NCBI GenBank assembly: GCA_913064945.1
Contig: CAJYAN010000012.1
Location: forward strand, 1-64,000
DNA: 64,000 nt
DNA from: an uncultured Gammaproteobacteria bacterium
Lineage (GTDB): Bacteria; Pseudomonadota; Gammaproteobacteria; UBA6429; Thiohalophilaceae
Reading direction: 5' to 3'
The notes below the pieces were generated by a model. It was not told the origin of the DNA and did no database searches. It worked only from the letters and a program-made list of their open reading frames with translations. The position numbers were made by a program, and so were the translations under genes. Shown one piece after another: positions 8,539 through 19,321 of the stretch (positions are counted from its first letter, which is position 1; each line of letters begins with the position of its first letter).

Positions 8539-9512
8539 TACGGCACGGCAATACGCTGAATAATTTCCCGGATGACTCGGTCTGGCGTGATGCCTTCCGC
8601 CTCGGCCTCATAACTTAATAAGATTCGATGACGTAATACATCATAGGCCATCGCCTGAATATCTTCGGGGCCAACATAGTCACGACCTGCGAGCCAGGCA
8701 TGGGCGCGTGCACAGCGGTCCAGTGCAATCGAACCACGTGGACTGGCGCCATACTGAATCCACTGCGCGAGGTCTTCGCCGTAGGTCTGTGGCTGACGTG
8801 TCGCCATAATGATTTGCAATAGATACGCCTCGAGCTTATCCGTCATGTAAACGTTGAGCACTTCTTCACGCGCGGCAAAAATATATTGCTGGGAAAGCTT
8901 CGCGCTCACGACACCACTGGGCCCAGCGTGACTGTCACCATGCGCCTCTTTTCGCGCCAGATGCAAAATCGCCTGCTCTGCCTGTGTGTCGGGATAATCG
9001 ATACGCACGTGCATCAGAAAACGATCCAGCTGTGCCTCGGGTAAGGGATAGGTGCCTTCCTGCTCGATGGGATTCTGTGTTGCCATCACTAAAAATAATT
9101 TTGGTAAGGGGTAGGTGACCTTGCCCACAGTAATCTGTCGCTCCGCCATAGACTCGAGCAGGGCAGACTGCACCTTGGCCGGGGCGCGATTGATTTCATC
9201 GGCGAGCACCAGGTTATGAAACAACGGACCTTGTTGAAAGGTGAAGCTGCCATCCTGTGGACGATAGATCTCGGTGCCGGTCAGGTCCGCCGGTAACAGG
9301 TCCGGGGTAAATTGCACACGGTGAAAATCGCACTCGAGGCCTTCGCTCAACACCTTGATAGCGCGCGTCTTGGCCAGTCCCGGTGCGCCCTCCACCAGCA
9401 AGTGACCATCGGCCAGCAGGGCAATGAGGAGCCGATCCACTAAACCGGGCTGACCTATAACATACTGATTTATATATTCTTTTAGTCTTTTTATGGCTGC
9501 TTGATTAGACAT
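8538..9512 (-). CDS. moxR: MoxR-family AAA+ ATPase
   Basis: This 324-residue ATPase has a Walker A variant GAPGLAKT near residue 40, Walker B LVLADEINRAPAKVQSALLE near 105-124, and the MoxR hallmarks VGKVTYPLP, ATQNPIEQEGTYPLPEAQLDRF and YGASPRGSIAL. MoxR proteins are chaperone-like ATPases that act on partner complexes containing VWA proteins. This is the first gene of the operon. The ribosome-binding site is weak (GTAAGATT before the ATG). The 330-bp region upstream, shared with the divergent gene at 9843, should hold its promoter. Confidence 0.93.
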   Translation of the reverse strand: MSNQAAIKRLKEYINQYVIGQPGLVDRLLIALLADGHLLVEGAPGLAKTRAIKVLSEGLECDFHRVQFTPDLLPADLTGTEIYRPQDGSFTFQQGPLFHNLVLADEINRAPAKVQSALLESMAERQITVGKVTYPLPKLFLVMATQNPIEQEGTYPLPEAQLDRFLMHVRIDYPDTQAEQAILHLARKEAHGDSHAGPSGVVSAKLSQQYIFAAREEVLNVYMTDKLEAYLLQIIMATRQPQTYGEDLAQWIQYGASPRGSIALDRCARAHAWLAGRDYVGPEDIQAMAYDVLRHRILLSYEAEAEGITPDRVIREIIQRIAVP

Positions 9513-9842
9513 AATCTTACGCTATGAGATTAACATTAATATTGAATGTCTGGAGCCATCCTCCAAACCGCTTGCACTGCATCGACGTTGATGACGCAAA
9601 AAATAGACCGCCGTCTGGCAGCAAAGTTTCACCCGTCTGTCGCTGCCAAAATTGCCGCCTGTCTTCAACAGTCTGCGTGCTTCTCGTATTGTACAATCGC
9701 TTTACTGTGAACACGTCCAATATGACTGTCACCGTCGCCATGATCAAGCGCAGCACACAGACTGTAAGCTGTTTGAAATCACTACGCTGGCCTTTGCCCT
9801 GGCAATAAAATATACTTTTAATGCAGTACATTGTAACGAACA
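9513..9842. other. Divergent intergenic region between moxR and a histidine-phosphatase gene
   Basis: This 330-bp stretch separates two divergent genes and must carry both promoters. Open frames exist on both strands (about 94 and 108 codons), but neither has a recognisable domain or a convincing ribosome-binding site, so I do not call a gene. No clear terminator, repeat or riboswitch was seen. Confidence 0.5.
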
Positions 9843-10466
9843 ATGGTTTTTATTATCAGCCAACAAGCCACCATTATCGATTTAATGCGCCACGGTGAAC
9901 CAGAGGGTGGTCGCGCCTATCGCGGTCACCGTATTGACGATCCACTCAGCGATAAAGGCTGGCAACAGATGTGGGCGGCCATTGGTGATCAAGCCCCCTG
10001 GTCACAGATTATCACCTCTCCCATGCGACGCTGTAGTGAATTTGCCCGCGCGGTGGCCGACAAGTACACGCTACCGGTGACCGTCGAGCATGACTTACGC
10101 GAGGTAGGCTTTGGTGAGTGGGAAGGACGCACCCCGGACGAGATCCAGGCGACTAATTTAAAAGAATATCAGGATTTCTACCTTGACCCCGTCAACCAGC
10201 GTCCAGCGGGGGCTGAGGACCTGCCTGGCTTTATTAGTCGTGTCGATAAAACTTATCAGCAGATCGTGAGGCAATATCAAGCTCAACATATCCTGATCGT
10301 GGCGCATGCAGGCGTTAATCGCGCCATTATTGGCCAGGCCCTGCACGCCGCGCCGCTAGGTCTTTACCGCATCAAGGTCAATAATGCCGGGCTCACTCGC
10401 CTTAAACACGATTCACTCGGTAGTCACCTGCTGTATCACAACGTCAAACTCGCCGATATGGCATAA
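9843..10466 (+). CDS. Histidine phosphatase family protein (phosphoglycerate-mutase-like)
   Basis: This 207-residue protein carries the catalytic motif LMRHGEP near residues 19-25, the partner motif SPMRRCSEFA near 60, the acidic DLREVGFGEWEG near 86-97 and the second histidine in VAHAGVNR near 155. These define the branch-1 histidine phosphatase superfamily, which includes CobC and phosphoglycerate mutase. The substrate cannot be told from sequence; alpha-ribazole phosphatase (CobC) is one possibility, but no cobalamin genes are nearby. It is followed after 8 bp by an RsmC-like methyltransferase gene and probably co-transcribed with it. Confidence 0.88.
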   Translation: MVFIISQQATIIDLMRHGEPEGGRAYRGHRIDDPLSDKGWQQMWAAIGDQAPWSQIITSPMRRCSEFARAVADKYTLPVTVEHDLREVGFGEWEGRTPDEIQATNLKEYQDFYLDPVNQRPAGAEDLPGFISRVDKTYQQIVRQYQAQHILIVAHAGVNRAIIGQALHAAPLGLYRIKVNNAGLTRLKHDSLGSHLLYHNVKLADMA

Positions 10467-10474
10467 TTGTCACC

Positions 10475-11068
10475 ATGCTCAGTGAAAAAGAAATTAGCCA
10501 GTTTCGAAAAGATATTGTCTTCTCGACCCATCTCTGTGGACAGTCGCTGACCTTTCACTCTACCTGGGGAATCTTTTCACCACGTGCCATTGATGAAGGT
10601 ACTGAGCTGCTGCTGCGGTACATAGATGTCAAGGCAGAGGACCATTGTCTCGACCTTGGTTGCGGTTATGGCCCGCTCGGCATCACCCTGGCGAGACTCG
10701 CCCCGCAGGGAAAGACAACCCTGGTCGATAAAGATTTTGTCGCTATTAACTACGCCAATAAAAATATTGCGCTGAATCATATTAGTAATGCCGAAGCACT
10801 ATTGAGTAATGGTTTCGATCAGATCCAGGATCGGCGCTTTGACGTGATTGTCTCCAATATTCCTGCCAAGGTCGGCAATGAGCTACTCAGTCTTTTTTTT
10901 CATGATGCCTGGCGACAAATGAATCCCGGCGCGAGGTTATATGTCGTGACCATTAATGGTCTGCGTGACTACATAAAACGCAACTTCAAGGAAATTTTTG
11001 GTCACTATGACAAGTTAAAGCAGGGCAAAAACTATACGGTGGCCATGGCGCAAAAGACGACGGCTTAA
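10475..11068 (+). CDS. Class I SAM-dependent methyltransferase, RsmC-like
   Basis: The 197-residue protein has the SAM-binding motif LDLGCGYGPLGI near residue 59, an acidic VDKDF after strand 2, and a catalytic-loop motif FDVIVSNIPAKVG near 125-137. The loop sits where N6/N2 methyltransferases carry NPP[FY], so the canonical loop is altered here to SNIPAK. The overall pattern is closest to the C-terminal domain of 16S rRNA m2G methyltransferases (RsmC/YbiN-like). The substrate is inferred to be RNA but is not established. The gene is downstream of the histidine phosphatase and convergent with the DUF2784 gene, overlapping its end by 4 bases. Confidence 0.82.
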   Translation: MLSEKEISQFRKDIVFSTHLCGQSLTFHSTWGIFSPRAIDEGTELLLRYIDVKAEDHCLDLGCGYGPLGITLARLAPQGKTTLVDKDFVAINYANKNIALNHISNAEALLSNGFDQIQDRRFDVIVSNIPAKVGNELLSLFFHDAWRQMNPGARLYVVTINGLRDYIKRNFKEIFGHYDKLKQGKNYTVAMAQKTTA

Positions 11069-11421
11069 CTTCGTCCAGCGACAAAATTGATATAAATGGA
11101 TATCAGGGCAGATAACCAGTAGACAATATAGGCAAACCACTTTACCTGATCCGCCTTAAAGTGCAGACCGGAGGTGCGTTCCAGTAGTAATTGTACAAAT
11201 GAACCATGCTCCGGGGTGATGCCCAGACGCTTCCTGACTCGCCATTGCCAGTCGGTCAAAAGACAATACCCAATGCCATAGTGCAGCCCGAGTCCATACC
11301 AGGAAAAACCAATCACGAGTATCAGTAGCAAGTGGAGTCTTTCCGCTCCCGGTATCAGCCAGCCAAAGGCACAGCCAAGCGCCACCAACGCGTGCGCTAG
11401 AAACAGGATGACATCCGCCAT
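11065..11421 (-). CDS. DUF2784-family small membrane protein
   Basis: From the ATG at 11421 the product has about 118 residues and begins MADVILFLAHALVALGCAFGW. Three to four membrane helices are visible, with the motif YGIGYCLLTDWQWRVRKRLG near the middle that characterises DUF2784. A GTG at 11469 would add 16 residues, but the N-terminus would then not begin at the first helix as family members usually do. Function is unknown. It converges with the methyltransferase gene (4-base overlap). Confidence 0.75.
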   Translation of the reverse strand: MADVILFLAHALVALGCAFGWLIPGAERLHLLLILVIGFSWYGLGLHYGIGYCLLTDWQWRVRKRLGITPEHGSFVQLLLERTSGLHFKADQVKWFAYIVYWLSALISIYINFVAGRS

Positions 11422-11623
11422 TTTTAACCAGACCGTCAGCAATCTACCACTCCCGATTATGGCCGCCACTTGAAACGAGCCAGGAATTTATCGCTCAATA
11501 TCATAGCTCACCACTGCCCTGTTAACACGTCAAGCCACCGGCTCAGTTTTTTGATGATTTGAGTCCGGGCCTGGCCAAAGCCCTAAACCACATGTCAATC
11601 TGCAACCCCAATATACAAACCTA

Positions 11624-11712
11624 CCCTTCTCCCCCAGGGAGAAGGCGGGGATGAGGGGATAAATAAAGCAATCCATTACCTATTCTGCACCCCTCTCCCC
11701 ATGGCGAGAGGG
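11624..11712. repeat. Twin palindromic intergenic element
   Basis: Two hairpins lie in the 450-bp gap before fba. One is CCTTCTCCC/GGGAGAAGG at about 11625-11645; the second is CCCTCTC/GAGAGGG at about 11691-11712. They are 45 bp apart and share a C/T-rich half-site, like the dispersed palindromic units found between genes in many gammaproteobacteria. The rest of the gap (11470-11865) shows nothing else I can assign. Confidence 0.55.
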
Positions 11713-11865
11713 AATTAATGGGGCCGGTGAGAATAGCCATTGATGTCTTAACAGCAACGCCAATCAGTCTGCTTTTTTCAGCATCAGTGTCCTGAACATT
11801 ACCGTTAATTAGAATTTACATTCCCTGCGAAACGCAGACTTGCCTAAATTAGCTTTCCTCTGGGC

Positions 11866-11896
11866 ATAAAAAAAGCGGGTCACTGACCCGCTTTTT
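11866..11896 (-). terminator. Rho-independent terminator of fba
   Basis: A near-perfect palindrome (AGCGGGTCA/TGACCCGCT, 11874-11892) lies 20 bp after the fba stop codon. On the minus strand it is followed by a run of T residues (complement of the A-run at 11867-11873). This is a textbook intrinsic terminator ending the tkt-gap-pgk-pyk-fba cluster. Confidence 0.9.
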
Positions 11897-11915
11897 CACT
11901 ACTACATCGTAATCA

Positions 11916-12953
11916 CTATTTATAGTAGCTGACCATTTTCTCCAGGGAGATGGCCTTGATCTTATCGGCGTTGCCGGCGCAACCAAAGGCCTCAAAACGT
12001 GCCTTACAGATGTCCTTCATGGCCTTGGTCGATTCCTTCAGGAACTTACGGGGGTCGAAGTTGCTGGGGTTTTCTGCCAGGTGCTTACGGATAGAACCCG
12101 TAGAAGCCATACGCAGGTCGGTATCGATATTGACCTTACGTACACCAGAGCGAATACCCGCCTGAATTTCTTCAACCGGTACACCGTAGGTCTGACCCAT
12201 ATCACCACCGAAGTTGTTAATGATTTCCAGCCAGTCCTGAGGTACTGATGAAGAACCGTGCATGACCAAGTGAGTATTGGGTAATTTCGCGTGAATTTCT
12301 TCGATGCGGTCAATACGCAGGATGTCACCCGTCGGTTCCTTGGTGAACTTGTAGGCACCGTGTGAAGTACCGATGGCAATGGCCAGCGCGTCGACGCCGG
12401 TTTGGGCAACGAAGTCAGCCGCTTCATCAACGCTGGTCAGAAGCTGATCCATGTCCAGCTTGCCTTCTGCGCCGTGACCATCTTCTTCACCCATCTCGCC
12501 GGTTTCCAGGGAGCCCAGACAACCCAGCTCACCTTCTACTGAAACACCGCCGGCGTGCGCCATTTTTACCACTTCTTTTGTGACGGCAACGTTGTACTCA
12601 TAGGAGGCCGGGGTCTTCATATCGGCCATCAGGGAACCATCCATCATGACGGAAGAAAAACCTGACTGGATAGAACGCAGGCATACGGCCGGTTCAGAAC
12701 CGTGGTCCTGGTGCATGACAACGGGGATGTGTGGATACATTTCAATTGCAGCAGAAATCAGGTGACGCAGGAAAGGTTCGCCTGCATATGAACGCGCACC
12801 TGCAGAGCCCTGCATAATAACGGGGCTGTTACACTCATCAGCAGCCTGCATTATGGAATGCACCTGCTCCATGTTATTGACGTTGAACGCCGGCATGCCA
12901 TAACTGTTTTCAGCGGCATGGTCCAGCAATTGGCGTAATGAAATCAAGGCCAT
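11916..12953 (-). CDS. fba: Fructose-bisphosphate aldolase, class II, Calvin-cycle subtype
   Basis: This 345-residue enzyme cleaves fructose 1,6-bisphosphate to dihydroxyacetone phosphate and glyceraldehyde 3-phosphate, and in Calvin-cycle organisms also makes sedoheptulose bisphosphate. Zinc-binding and catalytic motifs are present: [12 protein letters not shown] near residue 79-90, [18 protein letters not shown] near 137, [11 protein letters not shown] near 195 and VMHGSSSVP near 232. The insert [13 protein letters not shown] and the length fit the CbbA-type class IIB subgroup. The ATG is preceded by a strong AGGAGG. It is the last gene of the cluster, followed by a clear terminator. Confidence 0.95.
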   Translation of the reverse strand: MALISLRQLLDHAAENSYGMPAFNVNNMEQVHSIMQAADECNSPVIMQGSAGARSYAGEPFLRHLISAAIEMYPHIPVVMHQDHGSEPAVCLRSIQSGFSSVMMDGSLMADMKTPASYEYNVAVTKEVVKMAHAGGVSVEGELGCLGSLETGEMGEEDGHGAEGKLDMDQLLTSVDEAADFVAQTGVDALAIAIGTSHGAYKFTKEPTGDILRIDRIEEIHAKLPNTHLVMHGSSSVPQDWLEIINNFGGDMGQTYGVPVEEIQAGIRSGVRKVNIDTDLRMASTGSIRKHLAENPSNFDPRKFLKESTKAMKDICKARFEAFGCAGNADKIKAISLEKMVSYYK

Positions 12954-13004
12954 TTTGGGACCTCCTTTGGTCTAAGTTTTAAATTATAGTAAAGTATAAA
13001 AACG

Positions 13005-14444
13005 CTATTCAGGCGTGTGTTCACCCACCCGGATAATCTTCATTGCATTCGAACCACCCATGACGCCCATCAGGTCGCCCTTGGTTAGAATGACTAAATC
13101 ACCGTCACGAACGGCACCACGGCGTAATAACTCTTCTACCGCCTCACGGTTCACTTCGACGTGATCCTTGGTCGTCGGCTCAAAACTGACCGGATAGACC
13201 CCCCGATAAAGAGTGACCTTTCTACGCGTCTCCACATGGCTCGTCAAGGCGTAGATGGGGATACCTGAACTAATGCGTGACATCCACAGGGCGGTCGCAC
13301 CTGACTCCGTTAGCGAGGCAATGGCCTTAACCCCAAGATGATTGGCGGTATACATGGCGGCCATGGCAATGGCCTCATCGATGCGGCTAAAACTGGTATT
13401 AATGCGGTGATCGGACTTGGTCACCTGGCGCTGTTTCTCTGCCTCCAGGGCGATACGATCCATGGCGGCAATCACCTTGTCAGGGTATTTACCGCTGGCC
13501 GTCTCGGCCGACAGCATGACCGCATCCGTACCATCGAGCACGGCATTGGCGACGTCAAAGACCTCGGCACGTGTCGGGATATGACTGGTGATCATGGATT
13601 CCATCATCTGGGTCGCGGTAATGACCACGCGGTTCATTTCGCGGGCACGACGAATCAGGTCTTTCTGGACAGGGGGCAGGGCCGCATCACCGATCTCGAC
13701 ACCGAGGTCGCCGCGGGCAATCATAATGACATCGCTGGCCTCGATAATGGAGTCAATCACTTCCAGACACTCGGAGCGTTCGATCTTGGCGACAATCGCC
13801 CCATGACCACCGGCATCACGTAATAGCTTGCGTGCCTCGTTGACATCCTCGGCCGTACGCACAAAGGATACCGCCAGATAATCCGCCTGAATTTCAGCGG
13901 CGGTTTTGATATCGTTGCGATCCTTATCGGTCAGGGCCGGTGCGGAGAGGCCACCGCCTTGCTTGTTGATACCTTTGCGATCGGACAGCTCACCACTTAG
14001 CATCACACGACAAATGACTTCATTGGTATTGACGTCATTGACCCATAACAGGACTCGGCCATCGTCGAGCAGCAACGTGTCACCACGCTTTACATCATCG
14101 GGCAACTGTTTGTAGGCGACACCGACACGGGTTTCATCACCGGCATTGGCGTCCAGCTGGGTATCAAGAATAAAGGTCGCACCTTCTTCGAGATAGACCT
14201 TCTTATTTTTGAACTTCTCGATGCGGATCTTTGGACCCTGCAGGTCACAGAGTACGCCAATCTGACGCCCGTGAGCGCGGGCGCGATTGCGAATTTTCTC
14301 CGCACGCTCTTTGTGTTCTTCCGGCGTACCATGAGAGAAATTAACACGCACGACATCGACACCGGCCTCGATAATCTTATCGAGCATTTTCGGGTCGTCG
14401 GTCGATGGCCCTAAGGTCGCGACGATTTTGGTTCTTCTTTGCAT
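13005..14444 (-). CDS. pyk: Pyruvate kinase
   Basis: The 479-residue enzyme transfers phosphate from phosphoenolpyruvate to ADP. It begins RRTKIVATLGPSTDDPKML, carries VRVNFSHGTPEEH near 33-45, and has the catalytic MIARGDLGVEIG and the ITATQMMESM loop. A full-length C-terminal domain ends in DLVILTKGDLMG. It lies 51 bp upstream of fba in the same orientation. The ribosome-binding site is not strong. Reading in the same direction as gap and pgk, it completes the lower glycolytic branch. Confidence 0.95.
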   Translation of the reverse strand: MQRRTKIVATLGPSTDDPKMLDKIIEAGVDVVRVNFSHGTPEEHKERAEKIRNRARAHGRQIGVLCDLQGPKIRIEKFKNKKVYLEEGATFILDTQLDANAGDETRVGVAYKQLPDDVKRGDTLLLDDGRVLLWVNDVNTNEVICRVMLSGELSDRKGINKQGGGLSAPALTDKDRNDIKTAAEIQADYLAVSFVRTAEDVNEARKLLRDAGGHGAIVAKIERSECLEVIDSIIEASDVIMIARGDLGVEIGDAALPPVQKDLIRRAREMNRVVITATQMMESMITSHIPTRAEVFDVANAVLDGTDAVMLSAETASGKYPDKVIAAMDRIALEAEKQRQVTKSDHRINTSFSRIDEAIAMAAMYTANHLGVKAIASLTESGATALWMSRISSGIPIYALTSHVETRRKVTLYRGVYPVSFEPTTKDHVEVNREAVEELLRRGAVRDGDLVILTKGDLMGVMGGSNAMKIIRVGEHTPE

Positions 14445-14460
14445 AGTTAAAATCTAGTTC

Positions 14461-14576
14461 CTGGTTTCGAGTGACGAGATACGAGGGACTTGGCTTATAG
14501 AGGACAGGTGTTACAAAACAGGTTTTGTAAATCCACACTCACCTGGAAACCCGTACCTCGATACTCGACGCTATCC
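14461..14576. repeat. Palindromic repeat between pgk and pyk
   Basis: Nested inverted repeats occupy most of the 133-bp gap. CAGGTG (14505-14510) pairs with CACCTG (14540-14545), and inside it TACAAAAC (14512-14519) pairs with GTTTTGTA (14522-14529). The outer flanks (TCGAGTGACGAG... and ...CTCGATACTCGA) are also complementary in part. The phrase CGAGTGACGAG recurs before metF at about 22820, so this is likely one copy of a dispersed element. Confidence 0.55.
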
Positions 14577-14577
14577 A

Positions 14578-15759
14578 TTATGCCTTCGCTCTTTCCTCTA
14601 ACATTGCTACGGCGGGCAGGGTCTTACCTTCCAGAAACTCCAGAAAGGCACCACCGGCTGTCGAGATGTAGGAAATCTTGTCATAGATATTGTACTTCTG
14701 GATTGCAGCGATAGTATCACCGCCACCTGCCAGACTAAATCCCTTGGCATTGGCAATAGCCATAGAGACTGTCTTGGTGCCTTCGCCAAACTGATCAAAT
14801 TCAAATACGCCCACTGGACCGTTCCAGATAATGGTGCCTGCCTTGGCAATTATATCGGCAAGCTCCTGCGCTGACTTCGGACCGATATCAAAAATCATGT
14901 CGTCGTCCGCCACCTTGTCGGCATCTTTCAATACCGCTGGCTCATTCTCGTCAAACTTCTTACCACAGACGACGTCCACAGCAATTGGAATACTGGCACC
15001 ACGATCATTCATTTTTTCAATCAGAGCCTTGGAGGTGTCGACCAGGTCATCTTCACACAGTGACTTACCAATGTTGTTACCCATGGCCTTGAGGAAGGTA
15101 TTAGCAATACCGCCACCCACAACCAGTTGATCCACTTTTTCGGACAGGGCCTCAAGCACGGTTAGCTTGGTGGAAACTTTTGAACCCCCAACGATGGCGA
15201 CCATGGGACGTGCCGGATTGGCCAGCGCCTTGCCCAGGGCGTCCAGCTCCTCGGCCAGCAACAGACCGGCGCAGGCGGTTGGCGCAAACTTACCTACGCC
15301 ATGCGTCGAGGCCTGGGCACGATGCGCGGTACCAAAGGCGTCCATAACAAACACGTCACACAGCGAGGCATACTGTTTAGCCAGCTCTTCGTTATCTTTC
15401 TTTTCGCCGGCGTTAAACCGTACGTTTTCCAATAGAACCACTTCACCAGCAGCAACTTGCGGGGCCGTTTTCAGGTAACCCTTCGCCAGGCGAACTTCTT
15501 TACCCAGTTTCTCTGACATACAGTCGGCAATCGGTGCCAGTGAATTTTCCTCATCGGCCACGCCTTCTTCAGGCCGACCACGGTGTGACATGACCATGAC
15601 AGCGGCACCCGCTTTTACACAATGCTCAATAGTGGGCATGGAGGCGGTGATGCGCGCATCGGAAGTGACCTTGCCATCCTTCACCGGCACGTTTAAGTCA
15701 GCGCGAATTAAAACACGCTTGCCAGCAAGATCGAGATCCGTCAGCTTGATAAAAGACAT
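14578..15759 (-). CDS. pgk: Phosphoglycerate kinase
   Basis: This 393-residue enzyme interconverts 1,3-bisphosphoglycerate and 3-phosphoglycerate with ADP/ATP. The N-terminal substrate motif [17 protein letters not shown] (near 15-31), [33 protein letters not shown] and the C-terminal nucleotide motif [12 protein letters not shown]-like segment ([14 protein letters not shown]) are all present. The length is typical. The start has AGGAG 9 bases upstream. In the cluster it lies between gap and pyk, with repeat-containing gaps on both sides. Confidence 0.96.
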   Translation of the reverse strand: MSFIKLTDLDLAGKRVLIRADLNVPVKDGKVTSDARITASMPTIEHCVKAGAAVMVMSHRGRPEEGVADEENSLAPIADCMSEKLGKEVRLAKGYLKTAPQVAAGEVVLLENVRFNAGEKKDNEELAKQYASLCDVFVMDAFGTAHRAQASTHGVGKFAPTACAGLLLAEELDALGKALANPARPMVAIVGGSKVSTKLTVLEALSEKVDQLVVGGGIANTFLKAMGNNIGKSLCEDDLVDTSKALIEKMNDRGASIPIAVDVVCGKKFDENEPAVLKDADKVADDDMIFDIGPKSAQELADIIAKAGTIIWNGPVGVFEFDQFGEGTKTVSMAIANAKGFSLAGGGDTIAAIQKYNIYDKISYISTAGGAFLEFLEGKTLPAVAMLEERAKA

Positions 15760-15788
15760 ACAGTAGCTCCTAAAATATATGAAATATT

Positions 15789-15917
15789 AAACGCAAAGGC
15801 ACAGAGAAAAAATTTAAAAAAATTTTATTGCCCCTTTGCGTTTAGTATTTCTCTAGCTTTTATTCCTCAACTCAAACACACCTATGATTCTTTGCGTACT
15901 GGCGTCTTTGCGTTAAA
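15789..15917. repeat. Repeat-rich gap between gap and pgk
   Basis: AAACGCAAAGG (15789-15799) is the exact reverse complement of CCTTTGCGTTT (15833-15843). Further copies of the TTTGCGT word occur near 15892 and 15907. The resulting hairpin has a long A/T-rich loop. The arrangement resembles short intergenic repeats that flank genes in many bacteria. A role in attenuation between gap and pgk is possible but unsupported. Confidence 0.45.
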
Positions 15918-15932
15918 CGTATTTTATAGTGA

Positions 15933-15960
15933 ACACCGCCCGGCTAATACCGGGCGGTGT
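15933..15960 (-). terminator. Strong hairpin after gap (possible terminator or mRNA-stabilising stem)
   Basis: ACACCGCCCGG (15933-15943) and CCGGGCGGTGT (15950-15960) form a perfect 11-bp stem around a 6-base loop, 11 bp after the gap stop codon. The minus-strand downstream sequence (TTCACTATAAAAT) lacks a proper T-run. The hairpin may therefore act in partial termination or 3'-end protection, letting gap and tkt messages exceed those of downstream genes. Confidence 0.55.
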
Positions 15961-15971
15961 ACCTGTACTAT

Positions 15972-17006
<1,035 letters not shown>

Positions 17007-17010
17007 TTAA

Positions 17011-18996
17011 TTACAAAACTTCTTTAACAGCTTTCACCACGTTCTCTACGGTGAAACCAAATTCTTTAAACAGCAGGTCAGCCGGTGCCGATTCACCAAA
17101 GTGATCAATACCAACAACCTTGCCGTTCAGGCCGGCATACTTATACCAGCCAGCCGTAACAGCCGCTTCTACAACGACGCGTGCGGTTACCGATTTTGGT
17201 AAAACGGCTTCGCGATAGGCCGCATCCTGTGCTTCAAAGGTATCGACGGAGGGCATGGAAATAACCCGAATCTGCTTATCCGCTAAGGCCTCCGCTGCAC
17301 CCATGGCCAATGCGACTTCTGAACCGGTCGCAATGATGATGGCATCCGGTGTACCGTCACAGTCTTTCAGGATGTAACCACCCTTGCTGATATCGGCGAT
17401 CTGCGCATCGCTACGCGTCTGGTGTGGCAGACCCTGGCGCGAGAATATTAAACAGCTCGGACCCGTGGTGCGTTCAATCGCCTTTGCCCAGCTCACGGCA
17501 GATTCCACTGCATCACAGGGACGCCAGACGGACATGTTGGGAATCATACGCAGGGTCGGGATCTGTTCGACGGGCTGATGTGTCGGACCATCTTCACCCA
17601 GGCCGATAGAGTCATGGGTATAAACGAAAATGCTCTGAATTTTCATCAGGGCCGCCATACGCAGTGCATTACGGGCGTACTCGGAGAACATCAGGAAGGT
17701 CGCGCCAAAAGGAATCAGGCCGCCATGTAGTGCGATACCGTTCATGATGGCGGACATACCGAATTCGCGCACACCATAGTTAACGTAGTTGGCATCTTCA
17801 TGGTTGATCATCGGTTTGTAACCTGACCATTCTGTCAGGTTGGAACAACCCAGGTCAGCAGAACCACCCAACAGCTCAGGCACCAGCGGTGAGTAAGCTT
17901 CAATAGAGGCTAATGATGCCTGACGGGTCGCCGGGCTTTTCGCCTCCGCATTCACCTTGGCAATAAATTCAGCAGACTTCGCGGCCCATTCGGCAGGCAG
18001 GTCGCCAGCCATACGGCGCTCAAATTCTGCTGCCAGCACCGGGTAGGCTTCTTTATAGGCAGCAAACTTTTTATTCCAGGCCGCTTCGGCCTTGGCGCCC
18101 TTGTCCTTCGCATCCCAACCGGCATAAATATCTTTTGGTACTTCAAAGGCATCGTGGTCCCAGCCGAGAGCGGCCTTGGTCAGGTTGATCTCTTCCTGAC
18201 CCAAAGGCGCACCGTGACAGGCGTGACTACCGGCCTTGTTAGGTGAGCCAAAACCGATCGTGGTCTTGCAACAGATCATGGTCGGCTTGTCGGTCATGGC
18301 CTTGGCCGCTTCGATGGCCTTGGCAACGGCTTCGGCGTCATGTCCATCGACATTCGGAATGACATGCCAGCCGTAAGATTCAAAACGTTTCGGGGTATCG
18401 TCAGAGAACCAGCCCTCGACGTGACCATCGATGGAAATACCGTTGTCATCCCAGAAGGCAATCAGTTTGCCCAGTCCCAGGGTCCCGGCTAGAGAACAGG
18501 CTTCGTGGGAGATACCTTCCATCAGGCAGCCATCACCGAGAAAGACATAGGTGTGATGGTCGACAATGTCGTGACCCTTCTGGTTGAACTGACCGGCCAG
18601 CGCCTTTTCAGCAATCGCCATACCGACACCATTGGTGATGCCCTGACCCAGAGGGCCAGTGGTGGTTTCAACACCGGGAGCATAGCCATACTCAGGATGG
18701 CCTGGAGTCTTGGAGTGCAGCTGACGGAAATTTTTCAGGTCATCAATCGACAGCTCATACCCGGTCAGGTGTAACAGGGAATAGATCAGCATGGAACCAT
18801 GACCATTCGACAGAATAAAACGGTCACGGTTAGCCCACTTGGGATTGGCAGGGTTGTGCTGCAGGTGGTCATTCCACAGGACTTCGGCAATGTCCGCCAT
18901 GCCCATGGGTGCGCCAGGATGGCCGGAATTGGCCTTCTGAACTGCATCCATACTCAGGGCACGAATAGCATTTGCAAGATCTTTACGAGACGACAT
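17011..18996 (-). CDS. tkt: Transketolase
   Basis: This thiamine-diphosphate enzyme transfers two-carbon units between sugar phosphates in the pentose phosphate and Calvin pathways. The 661-residue product starts [21 protein letters not shown] chose the ATG at 18996 because GAGGAGAG lies 6 bases upstream; an ATG at 19035 has no such site. Motifs: [17 protein letters not shown] near 25-41, the ThDP-binding [13 protein letters not shown] to NGISIDG region, the pyrimidine-domain [22 protein letters not shown], and the C-terminal [12 protein letters not shown]. It is the first gene of the tkt-gap-pgk-pyk-fba cluster. Confidence 0.96.
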   Translation of the reverse strand: MSSRKDLANAIRALSMDAVQKANSGHPGAPMGMADIAEVLWNDHLQHNPANPKWANRDRFILSNGHGSMLIYSLLHLTGYELSIDDLKNFRQLHSKTPGHPEYGYAPGVETTTGPLGQGITNGVGMAIAEKALAGQFNQKGHDIVDHHTYVFLGDGCLMEGISHEACSLAGTLGLGKLIAFWDDNGISIDGHVEGWFSDDTPKRFESYGWHVIPNVDGHDAEAVAKAIEAAKAMTDKPTMICCKTTIGFGSPNKAGSHACHGAPLGQEEINLTKAALGWDHDAFEVPKDIYAGWDAKDKGAKAEAAWNKKFAAYKEAYPVLAAEFERRMAGDLPAEWAAKSAEFIAKVNAEAKSPATRQASLASIEAYSPLVPELLGGSADLGCSNLTEWSGYKPMINHEDANYVNYGVREFGMSAIMNGIALHGGLIPFGATFLMFSEYARNALRMAALMKIQSIFVYTHDSIGLGEDGPTHQPVEQIPTLRMIPNMSVWRPCDAVESAVSWAKAIERTTGPSCLIFSRQGLPHQTRSDAQIADISKGGYILKDCDGTPDAIIIATGSEVALAMGAAEALADKQIRVISMPSVDTFEAQDAAYREAVLPKSVTARVVVEAAVTAGWYKYAGLNGKVVGIDHFGESAPADLLFKEFGFTVENVVKAVKEVL

Positions 18997-19275
18997 AGCG
19001 CTCTCCTCTTTCATATTTTTAAGTAAAGCTGTCAATACCCCGTGTCCGAGACCGCGACACGGATGTACAAAATTCGTGATAAAACAAGACAGTTAACGCG
19101 ACTCGCGATACTTGGCTGTCATACCCACCCTATCTGAGATAGCCCCCGGTTTCAGTATGCAACCACCTGACTCAGGTCACCCAAACAGCGGGCCGCGAAT
19201 TTTCCCATTTTTTAGTAGGCCGCGGCAAGGTCAAACGCAGGAAAAACACTTCTTAATAAGGTTTGCTAGGCATTC

Positions 19276-19292
19276 GATAAGGTTTACTTATC
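19276..19292. promoter_or_regulatory. Small palindrome in the 325-bp region upstream of tkt
   Basis: GATAAG (19276-19281) and CTTATC (19287-19292) form a perfect dyad around GTTTA, and a related ATAAGGTTT word occurs 20 bp away at about 19256. The region 18997-19321 lies upstream of tkt and downstream of the thioredoxin-like gene. The dyad and repeat could be an operator for the carbon-metabolism cluster (for example of a LysR-type regulator), or the hairpin ending the upstream gene, although no T-run follows it. Nothing else is recognisable in this gap. Confidence 0.3.
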
Positions 19293-19321
19293 AGCAAAGA
19301 GACCTTTTTTCCCTTAGGTTA

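Noticed and set aside
9517-9843. Open frames on both strands between moxR and the histidine-phosphatase gene
   Set aside because: No recognisable domain, no convincing ribosome-binding site, and the region must hold two divergent promoters.
13338-13823. Open frame of about 160 codons opposite pyk
   Set aside because: Lies entirely inside the well-supported pyruvate kinase gene on the other strand; composition is that of an antisense frame.
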